Below are positions 45,975 to 56,785 of a stretch of DNA of 64,000 bases, piece by piece. Under the pieces are notes generated by a model that was given only the letters and a program-made list of their open reading frames with translations, was not told where the DNA came from and searched no databases. This DNA comes from Eumeta japonica (Eukaryota > Arthropoda > Insecta > Lepidoptera > Psychidae). The translations under genes were made by a program, and so were the position numbers. Numbering within the stretch: position 1 is the stretch's first letter; each line of letters starts with the position of its first letter. The stretch covers positions 124,001 to 188,000 of the forward strand of contig BGZK01000497.1 of NCBI GenBank assembly GCA_005406025.1, written 5' to 3'.

Positions 45975-46195
45975 AACGAGCGATGACAGTGCTCAAGAGT
46001 GTCACCTTTAAAGCAGAAGATGTTAAGTTCACATCTTGACCACAGAGGAAGTAATCAGTGAGTTTTAACTTGAGTCAAGGCACTCGTATCTCGTCTCGAA
46101 AAGCTTATTAAGCCAAAAGCTCATATAGTCGTAGATATTACCACCACCGATGACAGAAGCAGTCAACAGCTCCCAACCTAACCAAAATATAGATA
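45975..46195 (+). mobile_element. SINE copy, decayed
   Basis: It aligns by eye with 30910-31130: CAGTGCTCAAGAGTG (box A region), AGTTCACATCTTGACCACAG (damaged box B), ACTTGAGTCAAGGC, AAGCTTATTAAGCC, CCACCACCGATGACAG and GTCAACAGCTCCCAACC. The 84- and 88-codon minus frames over it are chance. Confidence 0.6.
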
Positions 46196-46605
46196 TATCC
46201 AAATTTCTGTCAGTAAAACAGACATTTTCACTGTATTTCGTTGTCAAAGCTATTTCACAGTCGAGATAATGATACACAATTCCACTAGCGTCACTGGCTC
46301 TGAGCCAGAAACGTGTCAACGTGGTTTAGATGGTTCCGTGTATCAATACAGTTCCCGCAACGATAAAATGTAATGATTATCGGACGGTCCGCGCCGGACA
46401 CGCACAGTGCTGGCTTTAAACCTTGCTATTGCTTTAAGCCTTACATCTGCTAAGATAAAGGTAAAGGTAAAAGTAAAAAAGGTAAACTACAGTTAAGGTA
46501 AATGTTTTCTAGGGTTTTATTTCATGGAAATAAAACACATTGTTTAATACGATAGAGCTAATTTTTTTATGGTGTTGATCATGTTTTTGCATTATTGATT
46601 TATTT
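46196..46605. other. AT-rich segment with AAAGGTA run, no gene seen
   Basis: A small patch (CGGACGGTCCGCGCCGGACACG, about 46381-46402) precedes a run of AAAGGTA repeats (about 46456-46500). Nothing codes. Confidence 0.45.
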
Positions 46606-46850
46606 TTTATAACCTTTTTGAAGTGGTCACCGCCCGCTATGAAAACTCGCAAGCCTAGATGAGGTGCTGTGTTACAGGCGTCTTGGGTAGGAATAGAATA
46701 TGTGATGGAGAGGGGAGTGAAATAATGCAGATGGGAAGAGTTGTGATGTAGGGCGAGGAGGTGATGGAAAGGAAAGAGCCACCGGAATTCTCACTCACTG
46801 GCAAAATGCAACAGCGAAAGCTGTTACTTCACGGTTTGAATCTCGCAAAC
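46606..46850 (+). repeat. Unclassified interspersed repeat, SINE-like end
   Basis: GGTCACCGCCCGCTATGAAAACTCG near 46625 and CCACCGGAATTCTCACTCACTGGC (about 46779-46802) lead to CAGCGAAAGCTGTTACTTCACGG and GGTTTGAATCTCGC, a box B-like word. The wording resembles moth interspersed repeats. The G/A-rich middle has no frame. Confidence 0.4.
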
Positions 46851-47235
46851 TAAATTTTTTTTACAAATGAATAAATAAATAGGATAAATGGCAAAAACTA
46901 CTTTGGAAAAAAGTATTACACATTTCAAAAACACAGATAAACCGAAAAGATTAAAATAAGGATAATCCAGAGAATACCGAATATAAAAAAAGTGACTTTG
47001 TTTAAATAGATGCATTCTAAAAATCTTGTCTACGAAAATTTAGATTTATTATCTCTATTTCTATTTTTCCCTTTTGATCTTGTAATCTGTTATACCGTAT
47101 GGAATCGATCAAACATCTTTCCGTAAATATTTATAATCTCCTTCTTATTTTAGAACAACTTTACCAAAAACACCATAGTCATTAAAGTAACCGTTTCTCA
47201 GAAAAATAACATAAAACGTGTTATGAAAACATATG
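46851..47235. other. AT-rich segment, no gene seen
   Basis: Nothing recognisable. Confidence 0.45.
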
Positions 47236-47425
47236 ATGTTCCAACCTTGTGACCTTGTTGAAGATCGTGTGGCACACCGTGCTCCACCAAGAACGCTGCA
47301 AGTGGTTTCACGAAGTTCAACAAGCCAGTCGCTCCCCGGGAATTGTTCGTGAATGTCTCATCTCCCTAGCTAATTCAAGCTGCACGCGCGGGCTCATCGG
47401 CCTTCCAAAGAACTTTCGGTATTTT
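47236..47425. other. GC-balanced island, regulatory candidate
   Basis: GTTCCAACCTTGTGACCTTG (TGACCTTG is a monomeric nuclear-receptor-type half-site, about 47251-47258), then CACCAAGAACGCTGCAAGTGG, CAGTCGCTCCCCGGGAATTG and GCTGCACGCGCGGGCTCATCGGCC. The 93-codon frame at 47249-47530 crosses it without a domain. It may be non-coding conserved DNA or an unrecognised exon. Confidence 0.3.
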
Positions 47426-47649
47426 GTTATAAAGTGTTACGTTTACGATATTGAAGTTTTTGAAATTAAGATTGTGTGTGACTACGCGATAATTTCCTTT
47501 AGTTTGTCATGTTTGTTTAGAAGTGAGTAGAAAACATGTGGAAAATTAGAGACTAATGTAATAATACCTTCGGCAATCTTTACATCACTGACAATATCAA
47601 GTATTATTTGTAGGTAAATGACCAGATAAATTCTTTAAAAATAGTACAT

Positions 47650-47768
47650 TGCATCGCCCGAGTGCGGGGCAGAATTCAAGTTTTCATTGCCTGGGGCACG
47701 CTATGCCGCCGCGCCAACACGCGGCGTCCGGCACGGCACTCGCTATGGTTACTGACCGTGTATTTTTA
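47650..47768. other. Short CpG-rich island
   Basis: CGCCCGAGTGCGGGGCAG, GCCTGGGGCACGCTATGCCGCCGCGCC and CGCGGCGTCCGGCACGGCACTCG in about 110 bp. No frame or repeat identity. Confidence 0.3.
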
Positions 47769-47884
47769 GAGTTGTGTCAATATTGTTTTACATTACTTAT
47801 AAGTATATTTTAAATAATATATTTTTGTTATAGTTATTTTGATAAAATTATTCTAAAAAAGGAAGATATTATGAATATTTATGA

Positions 47885-47975
47885 AAAGGTGTATGGTCGA
47901 TTCGATTCCATCCTCGACAGATAACCCATTGATGTAAACTGGGGCGGCCTTGCATATGCCGCTCTGTTAGGTAGT
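47885..47975 (+). repeat. SINE-like scrap with box B word
   Basis: GTCGATTCGATTCCATCCTCGACAG (about 47896-47920) has a box B-like core, followed by TAACCCATTGATGTAAACTGGGGCGG. The upstream box A is not recognisable. Confidence 0.4.
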
Positions 47976-48450
47976 TTTAATTTTCCATAAAGATTGTGGT
48001 AAAGATTTGATTATGAAGATTGTATTAATTTCTACTAATTCTCTTTGTCTTTCGTTCTCTAACTTTTCGTCTAGGAATCAATTTCATTGACTATTTATAG
48101 ATATTTTTTAACACGCAACTTTACCTATTGAGTACATAATTTCGAGGGCAGCAAAGAGGTTGTGGTCCTTTATTTTAGTTTCTTAATCAAAATGGAATGT
48201 ATATACTACATTTCAACAACTATATAATCATTTTAACCGTTAAGTAGAAGAGAAACGTTGCAGCTTTGAAATATATATATATAGATAATATTAATTGTAA
48301 ATTTAATACAAAAAATCCTCACTTAAACAAATAAGATAACAGTGATATATACGAGGGACCATTTTTTAGTAATAAACGTTTATGTACTACAATTTATTTA
48401 ACTATGTCGTTTAAAAGGGTGTTTTTGTTCACTTTTTGGTGCTAAACAAT
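47976..48450. other. AT-rich segment, no gene seen
   Basis: Nothing recognisable. Confidence 0.45.
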
Positions 48451-48640
48451 ATGCGCCAGTGTTAGCTTCGGCTTCAGAGTGAAAACTAGACAAATGAGAC
48501 AATAAATCTCTAAAGCCCTTAATTAACGAGCACGCACCGACGGGGCCGATGAGCCGGAGTTTTTACTGGAAAAATCAGCGGCTGCCGACGCAGGCTGGCG
48601 GCCTCTGGTGTCCGGAGGGGCTGCGACTACTCGAATTGTT
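48451..48640. other. GC-rich island, regulatory candidate
   Basis: CCAGTGTTAGCTTCGGCTTCAG at the start, AAGCCCTTAATTAACGAGCACGCACCGACGG (about 48514-48544, homeodomain-type TTAATTAA), then CGGCTGCCGACGCAGGCTGGCGGCC and GTCCGGAGGGGCTGCGAC. No coding frame of note. Confidence 0.35.
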
Positions 48641-48749
48641 AAAAAAATATACGTGCAATAAATTATTCGGAGATTATTATTTTTAATCGGAATAAATACG
48701 TATATAACCATGAACCATCGTAGGATCAGCGTATGAATGGAATATCCGA

Positions 48750-48791
48750 AGAGTTCTGGAAAGTCGTTTTAGGTCGACCTTCCAGAACTCT
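48750..48791. repeat. 17-bp-arm palindrome, one mismatch
   Basis: The arms at 48750-48766 and 48775-48791 pair with one mismatch, and the spacer overlaps the small palindrome AGGTCGACCT. A second inverted pair (TACGTACTACG / ATAGTACGTA) follows at about 48828-48858. Confidence 0.85.
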
Positions 48792-48858
48792 CCGTAATGT
48801 GAAACAGTTAGCAATTAAATATTAATATACGTACTACGAATGAACATAGTACGTACAT

Positions 48859-50282
48859 ATTGAACGTTCCATTGCTCGGCATAGGTTTCATCAGAAAATA
48901 GATCTCATAAATGTTAGTTGTTATGTTAGTATATTCAATATACACAATATTCTGGCTCTGACGTTGTCACCTAACCTTATCCTCTTAAATTTTCAAAAAC
49001 GAGACAGCGAATAAGAAAAAAATCGACTTTTTTCTGATCATGTTCATTTTCTACGCGAAATACCTAGTGCCAGCAACAAGCAATAACATGGAAATAGAAC
49101 AATAACAATTATTGTTTCATTAGTTGCCAGCTCGTTAACGAACAAAATGGGGATTGACATATATCTTCACGCAAATTTAGAAGAAAAGTACCATTTTCAA
49201 CTGATGCACACCAAATTTCACTTCAGTTACAAACCAAAAAAAAAACAACACGTACGCCACTTGCTTTGTTACTCATTGCATGCATTGAACTACTACGTAC
49301 GTGAATATTTTGAGAAGTATGAAGTTTTATAAATAGTTCTTGGGAAATGTAGTATTTTTTGTCTTTACAACTGTGTGTCAATTATCTAAAGTATATGAAA
49401 ACACAATATGATATAACATAAGAAATAAAAGATTAAATGGTTCGCGAAAGTTGTACAATTGTAAGTAATTGAAATCTGAACAGAATTCATATTTTCCATT
49501 ATTTTGAAATAATTATTAAACCAATTCTTCAATATTCCATCTTAGAAGTTCAGAGACAGCACAATTGTACAGAAATGTACCGAAAAACTGGCCGTAAGTA
49601 AACTCAAACAGAATATTTTCATCAATATTGCTCAAAATAATGATACTATACGAACAGTTATGAACTCTTCGACATTATTATAATGGGTTTTCTAAGTTTG
49701 AACAAATATTTGTTTCTTGCATTCATATTTTTTATTCATTTGATTATGCCGAATTAGGCTGAGAGCCAGTTCGTTTTTCGGGAATATAATTAATATTACT
49801 CGTAATTTTCAAGTTCTTTCTTTACACAAATCTCAAATTGGTACATAAACTATGCCGGTCTGCCTTCGAACTTTGCACATGAATACCACAGGAAAAAGGA
49901 ATAATTAGGAAGTAGAAGGCTTACCCCTTGTCGCGTCCTGGGACCACACACGCGGCACCGCACAATTTGGTTTTTAATACTATCTATTGCGCACAAGCGT
50001 TTTACACGTCGCATACGTTGTAAGTTACTTTTTCGTCTCGTCGGTAGATGCAGAAAAGCGACACCGGAAATACCCGACACAATAAACCGACAGGGAAATA
50101 GGCAAGGAAACATATATACTATATAAATTATAACAATATATATATATATACATGTAATTGTTTGTGTATTAAACCGTATGTAAGCAATATTAAACATTAC
50201 TTAGATTTTTGTCTAGAAGACATTAAAATTGAAGTTACGTATTGTTATATACAATTTCTTGATGACAGTATATTAATAGCGA
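48859..50282. other. Mostly AT-rich segment, no gene seen
   Basis: A moderately GC-richer block at about 49905-50100 (CGCGTCCTGGGACCACACACG, GCGCACAAGCG) lies under a 115-codon minus frame (49850-50197) with no domain. A (TA)n run lies at about 50135-50150. Confidence 0.45.
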
Positions 50283-50465
50283 ACGTAAGAGTTCCGGTAG
50301 CCCACTCCTCTCGCCCTCCATCAGATAACGTACTTTTACCCCAAGAGACCGTCAACACATTGGTGACTCCTCTGAAGCTATGAATGGTCGTGCGTGGAGA
50401 TAACCACATACTCTCTGATGCCTCGAAAGTTCGTTTGTCCGTCGAAAATACTTTTAAAAAAAAAT
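50283..50465 (+). mobile_element. Bm1/LINE-type tail fragment, degenerate
   Basis: CCGGTAGCCCACTCCTCTCGCCCTCC (about 50294-50319) parallels CGGTGGCCCACTTATTTCCCCTCCG at about 16097. Then come AGACCGTCAACACATTGGTGACTCCTCTG and CTATGAATGGTCGTGCGTGGAG. It is non-coding. Confidence 0.5.
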
Positions 50466-51565
50466 ACACGTTGACGATGAATATTCAATTTAAGGACAAA
50501 CGTATTCTGGTACCAATTCTTATCACATAGTTACGATAATTTGAACATGACATTTTAAGATACATTCATTTGAAAATACAATATCCAACACCTACAGTGT
50601 AATACCTTAGAATGTGTCGGTCATAAAGCGGAAAATCTGTCATATTTAACTTACACATTATGCCTTTTTAACTATCCTGTCCACAACGACGACGTTATAG
50701 AAAGTTATAAATAATGTTATTACCAGGGATAGAACATAAATTATAATAATTCAATTTTAAAGCGCTTCTAACTCTACTAGAAGAGAACAAATAAAGTTAT
50801 ACGAGACGGTTATAACTGCCCAAACTCATAAAGCACGCCAATTAGGCACAGTTACGGCGCCATGAACGACGACCGTGACTGAAGGAGTTTACTACTCCAA
50901 CTTGCGCCCTATAGTCGTCACCTTGATAATAATATAAAACTACTATGTATGTCTTTGCGTTGTGAACTCTTGATTATAAGTTTACATTGGATTGATAATT
51001 TAAAAACATATATTTTGTTATTGAATAATTCAGATTAATAATAATATATTATATTTTAATTAATATAAACTATTATAGAATTGGGTCAGAAGAAAACACA
51101 AAAATAATCTACGATTGAGTGCTTTCGGGAATTCTAAACTATTTTCTTTATAGTTTTTATATCTAATATTACAATATGTACGGTAAAGTATAGATATAAA
51201 AAGTAAATTAATTTGTAGGTGCAGGATAATTTTATTAATATGTAAGAATAGCCGTGTGTTATGTAAAAAAAAAGTAAATTTAATTTATTTTGATGTATTT
51301 ATTTGAATCCATCAACATCTGAACTTCACATCGGCGATGTTCATGTATTGGTAAGTGTCGTTGACAATAATAAAATGGCAATAAAAGTATTCAATGTTTT
51401 TTCAGTGGAGTGATCAATCACACATTCTTTTTCTTCCCTCCAGACTTTACAAAATAGCGTCTTACATCAGTAAGCTCACCTCTAGCCCGAACATTACTCA
51501 GATGTGAACTCTATCACAAAACAATGAACAATAATTCTTTGGGTGAAATACAATACAAATGAATA
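50466..51565. other. AT-rich segment, no gene seen
   Basis: A GC-richer patch at about 50830-50920 (GGCGCCATGAACGACGACCG, CAACTTGCGCCC) is unexplained. Confidence 0.45.
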
Positions 51566-54500
51566 TTAGGCCGGGAAAAAAGGTTTTTCATATTTTACAG
51601 GTAAAAATTTAAAGTAAAATATCATTGATTATGCTGTTTGTATCTGAGAAAAATTGATACTATCAAATAGATGACGTTTTAAAAAAGAAAAATAGAAAGT
51701 AAAAACGGCGTTCCGACATTTTGATGTTTAAGATGAACTTCGCTCTGGTCGACCTGTTATGGATAATATCGATACCATTTTGGAAAGAGCAAAGCTAGAT
51801 CGACATGTTAGTTCTTACGAAACAGCTGAAGAGCTGAGATATATCTAAAAACAGTTTTGACCAATTTCAAAAAAGCTGGATGTACAAAAAGCTCAATACT
51901 AGGGTCACACACGAGCTCACTGAACGAAACCTAAAGAATTATGTACTTATTTGCGATTGTCTGTTGAGACGTAATGAAACTGAACCGTTATTCAAAAGAT
52001 TGATCACTGGTGTTGAAAATTGGATTATCTACGACAAAAATGTGCGAAAAAAATCATGGTCAAAAGGCAAGTAAACTCCACAGACTTTAGTGAAACACGG
52101 ATTTCTTAGTAATAAGTTGATGCTATGTGGGGGGGATTAGAAGTCAATACAAAAATATCTTTATTTCGTAGGTAATGAAATTACACTTATACTACATCAC
52201 TAATAAATTCTTTACGACATTACTACCCATTTCAAATGCTGATTCACCTAGAGAAGAATCGGCAAGAAACTCAAGGTTTGCTCTTTTTACTCATCAATAC
52301 AAAGGATTTAGTAATTAATAATTTAGTCGGCATTTAAAAATAATATGAAATAACCTGATAGGCGAGCAGCTCAGTCCCAGGGGCTCTTTTCATTAAGATA
52401 TCCCAATACGATATAATAGCCCTTGCCATATAACTTTCTTTTAACGAACCGTTTAAACTCAGCAAATGGCAAATTTTGAATTTCAGCTGGGATCTTATTA
52501 TAAAAGCGCACACAAATCTCCTTAAATGATTTATTAACTTTACTTAGAGGGGTCTTATAAGCAGCAAGATCGTTCTTACGTCTAGTGTTAATGTTATGGA
52601 TGTTGCTCCTTTTTTGGAACGATTCTATATTTCTCTTGACATATACCAGGTTTTGTATATATATTGTGATGCTAAAATTTTTCTTTGTGAGATATCATTG
52701 GTCTTAGATCATAAACAGCACGAATAGCTCGCTTCTGCAGCACGAAAATTGTGTTAATATCGGCTGCGTGACCCCATAACAAAATTCCATAGGTCATAAG
52801 ACTATGAAAAAACTGAAATAAATTAGTCGCGGTGCTTTCGTTTGTAAATCGCCGAATTCTTTAGACTGCATATGCTACAGAACTAAGCCTTTTCGCTAAT
52901 CTCGTAATATGAGAATTCCAACGTAATTTAGAATCTAAGATGAGACCAAGAAATGGGTTGTGTCCACAATATCTAGTACCTCGTTTTTGACCATTACATT
53001 TGTGTCGATCAATTTAGAATCAGATAGGGAAATTTTACAAGTTTTGTTTTTCTTTCATCAAGCAGTGGATTATTAATACTAAACCACTCAACGATTTCAG
53101 AGATGGTACTGTTTACCTCGTCAAATGATGATTTATGCCTATCGATCATAAAAAAGTAAAAAGGTATCATCAGAAAACAATATATTTCCATGACCATTTT
53201 TAACAAGATGTGGTAGATCATTTATGTACACTAGGAATAGAAATGGTCCAAGAACTGAACCCTGTGGTATACCCATAGTGACTGCAGATCCCGACGACCT
53301 TTCACCATTAATGTTAGATAAGACTTTAGTAGTCCAAGGGTTCGACCTGTGACGCCATAATTATGTATTTTCCTGATCAATGTGTCATGATGAACGCAGT
53401 CAAATGCCTTGGACAACAGAAAACACCAATCGCATTCCGTGAATCCTCCCAGGCACCAAAAATCTGCTGAATAAGCTCGACACCGGGTTCGGTTGTTGAG
53501 TGACCCTTTGTGAATTCAAATTCTTTAACGTTCATCAAATTATTGTCATAAAAATATTGCAATAGTTGATTGAAAATAAACTTTTCAAAGATTTTACTGA
53601 GCGTCGGTAGTATTGATATCGGTCGAAAGTTTGTAGGGTCAGATATACTACCGGATTTAAATAAAGAAATTACTTTACTTTGCTTCATTAGATCCAGAAA
53701 CACACCACAATCGACGCAAGCATTAAAAATCAGTACTAGATATGGAGCAATACAATCTATTATTGAATCAATTATTTGTACGGAAAGGCCATCACGATGG
53801 CAGTTTTTTTCATTTTTATACATTTGAATGGTTTAAGAATGTCATTATAATGAACGTGGGTAAATGCAAACGCAACATCATAAATATCGACGTTACGTTT
53901 CAACAAAGATTCGGCGAGAGTGGGCGATGACTTTAGATATTGTGTAGTCGAAACTGGAATACAAGCATAGAACTTTTTAAAAACAAAGGTAACTTCTGTC
54001 TTTTTTTAAATTTTGTCATTAATTTTTAATTGCAATTCTAAATGTCGGGATGTCCGTTTTCCAGTTTCACTATTTATTATATCCCAAGTAGTTTTTACCA
54101 TTTTTGTGCTCTTTTTTATTTTATTACAGATAAACATTGGTTTTGTGACACGCTTAAAGATCCTGGAATAATTTCTTACGTATTGGACAAATATATCCGA
54201 ATTGTTATACGCCCTTTCCTCATAAAGTACATACAATTTACGTCTACTAATATGAATACCCACTGTCGCCCAATCAATAAATGATAACGTATTATTAACA
54301 TTCATATTTTTTGATTTAAAAATATTTTCGCATTCAGACCTGGTTATAGTCCACAATGAACTATATAATTCATTGGGGTCTTTACAATATGACAAATCAG
54401 ACACCTTTTTTAATACATTAAATCTAAACTGATCAAGACGACTAGTGTTCACAGGCACAATTTTGATTTTACGTTTTATATCTTTTCATTATTCATTATG

Positions 54501-54966
54501 AGTTCTCACCCCCGCGAAAAACCATCAATTTGTATCTTTACTGCCAACAGCTAATGATTTTCAAACAAAAAGTATGGAAAAAAACAGTTGGAATTGGAAC
54601 GCCAGACCACACATACTTTTAGCCATCAGCAAATATTGAGAGATTTTGGTTGGAAAGTATTGATGCGTCCACTATATAGCCCTAAACTTGCACCTTCAGA
54701 TTTTGACCTGTATCGGTCTCTTTAGAATTCTTTATTTGGTGTTAGGTATTAACATCAAGAGAGGATTATCAAAACTACTTGTCGCAGTTTTTTGATCAGA
54801 AGTCCTAAAGTGTTTACAGCAATGGGAATATGTTTTTGAACAAAATGGCATATATATGCCATTATAATAAATTATATATATATATTATAATTTAAAAGTA
54901 AATAAAATATGTTAGAAAATTATCTTGAATTTCTATGTAAAATACGGAAAAACTTCACTGTCATAT
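51566..54966 (+). mobile_element. Mariner copy 3, split by a LINE
   Basis: The left end TTAGGCCGGGAAAAAAGGTTTTTCATATTTTA (from 51566) and the right end TGTAAAATACGGAAAAACTTCACTGTCA (to about 54966) are a degenerate terminal inverted repeat pair. The family is the same as copy 1. Transposase text on the left: DELRSGRPVMDNIDTILERA (about 51732-51792), VSSYETAEEL, RVTHELTERNLKN (about 51898-51940) and GVENWIIYD (about 52010-52036). It continues on the right after the LINE: HYEFSPPRKTIN (about 54493-54528), LYCQQLM, RPHT-like and LAPSD-like text near 54590-54700, TSREDYQNYLSQFFDQK (about 54755-54805) and KMAYI. Removing the LINE would leave about 1.05 kb, so it also carries an internal deletion near 51715. 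Confidence 0.88.
52147..54488 (-). mobile_element. LINE family A inserted in the mariner, longest copy
   Basis: Minus-strand non-LTR element. From high to low coordinates: SRLDQFRFNVLKKVSDLSYC (about 54448-54390, region between endonuclease and RT), TWDIINSETGKRTSR, IAPYLVLIFNACVDCGVF (about 53755-53700), FRPISILPTLSKIFEKFIFNQLL (about 53635-53567), KAFDCVHHDTLI (about 53410-53375), [21 protein letters not shown] (about 53275-53215), and the catalytic box as FSDD at 53166-53177 (normally FADD). Then EVNSTISEIVEWFSINN, the thumb IFVLQKR (about 52750-52730) and the C-terminal RFYNK-like region to about 52390. The 3' end AAATAAAGATATTTTTGTA matches 37208-37262. It is 5'-truncated within the endonuclease-RT linker and carries several frameshifts. 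Confidence 0.88.
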
Positions 54967-55680
54967 TAATATCTGCTCGGGACGAAAAATTACCTGCATA
55001 CTCCAACGTGCACACGGCATGAACATATAAGTTATCTTATTTCAATCCATATAGTTTATATAGACGAGTTTCGAACTCGTAATTTGTAAATAAGAAACAT
55101 CGCTTTTTCATTTCAACTTTATAGTGTAATGTACATAATAGTAAGGTTCTAATAGAATGTACAATATTTTATAAATAAAGTAATGAGTTCGCATGAGGTT
55201 TGCTTCCGAAATGCATCATGCACGTATGCAATATAGACTCGGTAATTCTTCAAAGGCCTGACCACGTGACATAGATTTGGCGGACCTCATGACGGTAAGT
55301 AGGGCCGCCGACTACTGACGGTAGTCGTTCAGAGCCGCCAATTGGAAAAAAAGATGTAGTCATAAATGTTTATAGATACATACATTTATAAACCATGGCC
55401 TGTAAATAACTGCTGATCATTTAAATTTTCAATATATCTACGTTCACTTTGAAATGTTCAAATATTACATAAGCAGACTAGGGGGTTATTTTTTATTTTT
55501 GATCATAAATAGAGCGGGGAGAACCTGAATATTATGTAACATAAAAAAATACAAAATATTGAAAATGTTTTGAAAACAATTTTATTAATTTAAATGAATA
55601 TAACCATTTTGCTATAATTGCATCTTTTTCTCATTTTCTAATTAATGAGAATTCCAAGAATTGACATTAACCCACACCGC
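54967..55680. other. AT-rich segment with a small GC patch, no gene seen
   Basis: GGCGGACCTCATGACGGTAAG and CCGCCGACTACTGACGGTAGTCG (about 55279-55330) form a short inverted ACTACTGACGGTAGT-type patch. Nothing else is recognisable. Confidence 0.45.
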
Positions 55681-56293
55681 TAAGTGTGGTAGATGCTCGA
55701 AGCAGCAGCGTCAGAGACTTCAAGCCTAGCAAAACTAAGTGCTGCGGATGATCGCAGGGGCTAGCTGATATGTCACGATTGCCAGGGACCTGCGGGTGCA
55801 ATCCATTGAGGGTTTGTCCGAATACAGGCACGACGCCTGTTTAGCAATGCGGACGAGAGCCCAATATCGTCACTCCGTAATCTAGCACATTAGTGCAAGC
55901 GACTGCTCGGTGGATACCAATTACCTCGAGATCTTCTCTTTTTCTCACAGAGAAAGGAATAAAGCGCCGCTGACTGGTGCAAATAGGTAAACATGATCAC
56001 CTGAACTCATAATCCGTGGGGGCAATGCTCCTCATGAGAAGAAGCCCGGGTCCGAGCCAAAGGCTCATGCCCGCACGTGCAGCCGGAAATAGTTGCGGAA
56101 GACCCGACGACGACTATCAGTTAGTGGCGCCTGTAGCTGTCTGGACGGTACGGCTTCCTATCGAAAACAGATTTTCAGGTACGGATCGTTTGTTTCAATT
56201 TGATTGGTGTAAAGTCGATCCGTCTTATTGGTCACTCTTAAAAGGATGAATTCAGAAATTGTAGAAAATAGTACTAAAAGGCAGCTGCATCAA
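55681..56293 (+). repeat. GC-rich repeat block, probably an old retrotransposon UTR
   Basis: The composition changes abruptly to about even GC (GCTCGAAGCAGCAGCGTCAG, CCAGGGACCTGCGGGTGC, CTCGGTGGATACC, CGCCGCTGACTGGTGC, CCCGGGTCCGAGCC). Style and wording resemble LINE untranslated regions of moths, but I read no gag or RT motif. The 77-codon frame at 56016-56249 is not recognisable. The downstream gag-only element is inserted at its 3' side. Confidence 0.45.
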
Positions 56294-56301
56294 ATCTTGC
56301 A
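56294..56301 (+). repeat. Target site duplication, 5' copy
   Basis: ATCTTGCA is repeated at 58687-58694. Extending left, AAATCTTGCA versus ATATCTTGCA match at nine of ten positions. The pair brackets the retroposon. Confidence 0.75.
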
Positions 56302-56313
56302 CCGTCGTTCGGT

Positions 56314-56347
56314 TCAGTCGTCGTTCGGCCTCCGCTCCGAACAGTCA
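56314..56347 (+). promoter_or_regulatory. Inr plus DPE, internal RNA polymerase II promoter
   Basis: TCAGTC at 56314-56319 matches the arthropod initiator with its A at 56316. AGTCA at 56343-56347 matches the downstream promoter element (RGWYV) and sits exactly at +28 to +32, the spacing the DPE requires. No TATA box is present. Drosophila jockey-type elements use this kind of internal promoter, so transcripts carry it along. CGTCGTTCGG is duplicated at 56303-56312 and 56319-56328, placing 14 extra bases before the initiator. Confidence 0.6.
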
Positions 56348-56785
56348 CGATGCAGCGCTCCGTAAGTATGTGTCCAAATGCTTTTTGTGCTCATCTGTGT
56401 GTGTTGTGTTTGCAAGTGTACGCCAAGCCACAGCGAGTACAAAGAAGTGTGCAGCGACGAGCCTGCATCATTATTTTAAACCGGGGTAACCTAACGGTGT
56501 CAACAATCGGTTCGTGTTCGTTCATTCGATAACTTATGCGGTGCCGCGATCCCCTCTCGACGGGGTCGCAGAGTTGCGTGAACGTCGCATTGCGTTCGCG
56601 CCTGACGCTCTCGTTGCGGCCTTTGCCGCGTTGCTATCGGGAACACTGCGGTCCTCCCCACTTAGTTTTCGCTCGTTTGCCACACAACTCGGCCCGCGTG
56701 CCGCACGGTCGCCGCAATCGCGACGTCCGACGCAGTGTGCTGTGAGAGCGTCTAACTACCATCGGGCACTTTCGCGGCGGAAGCG

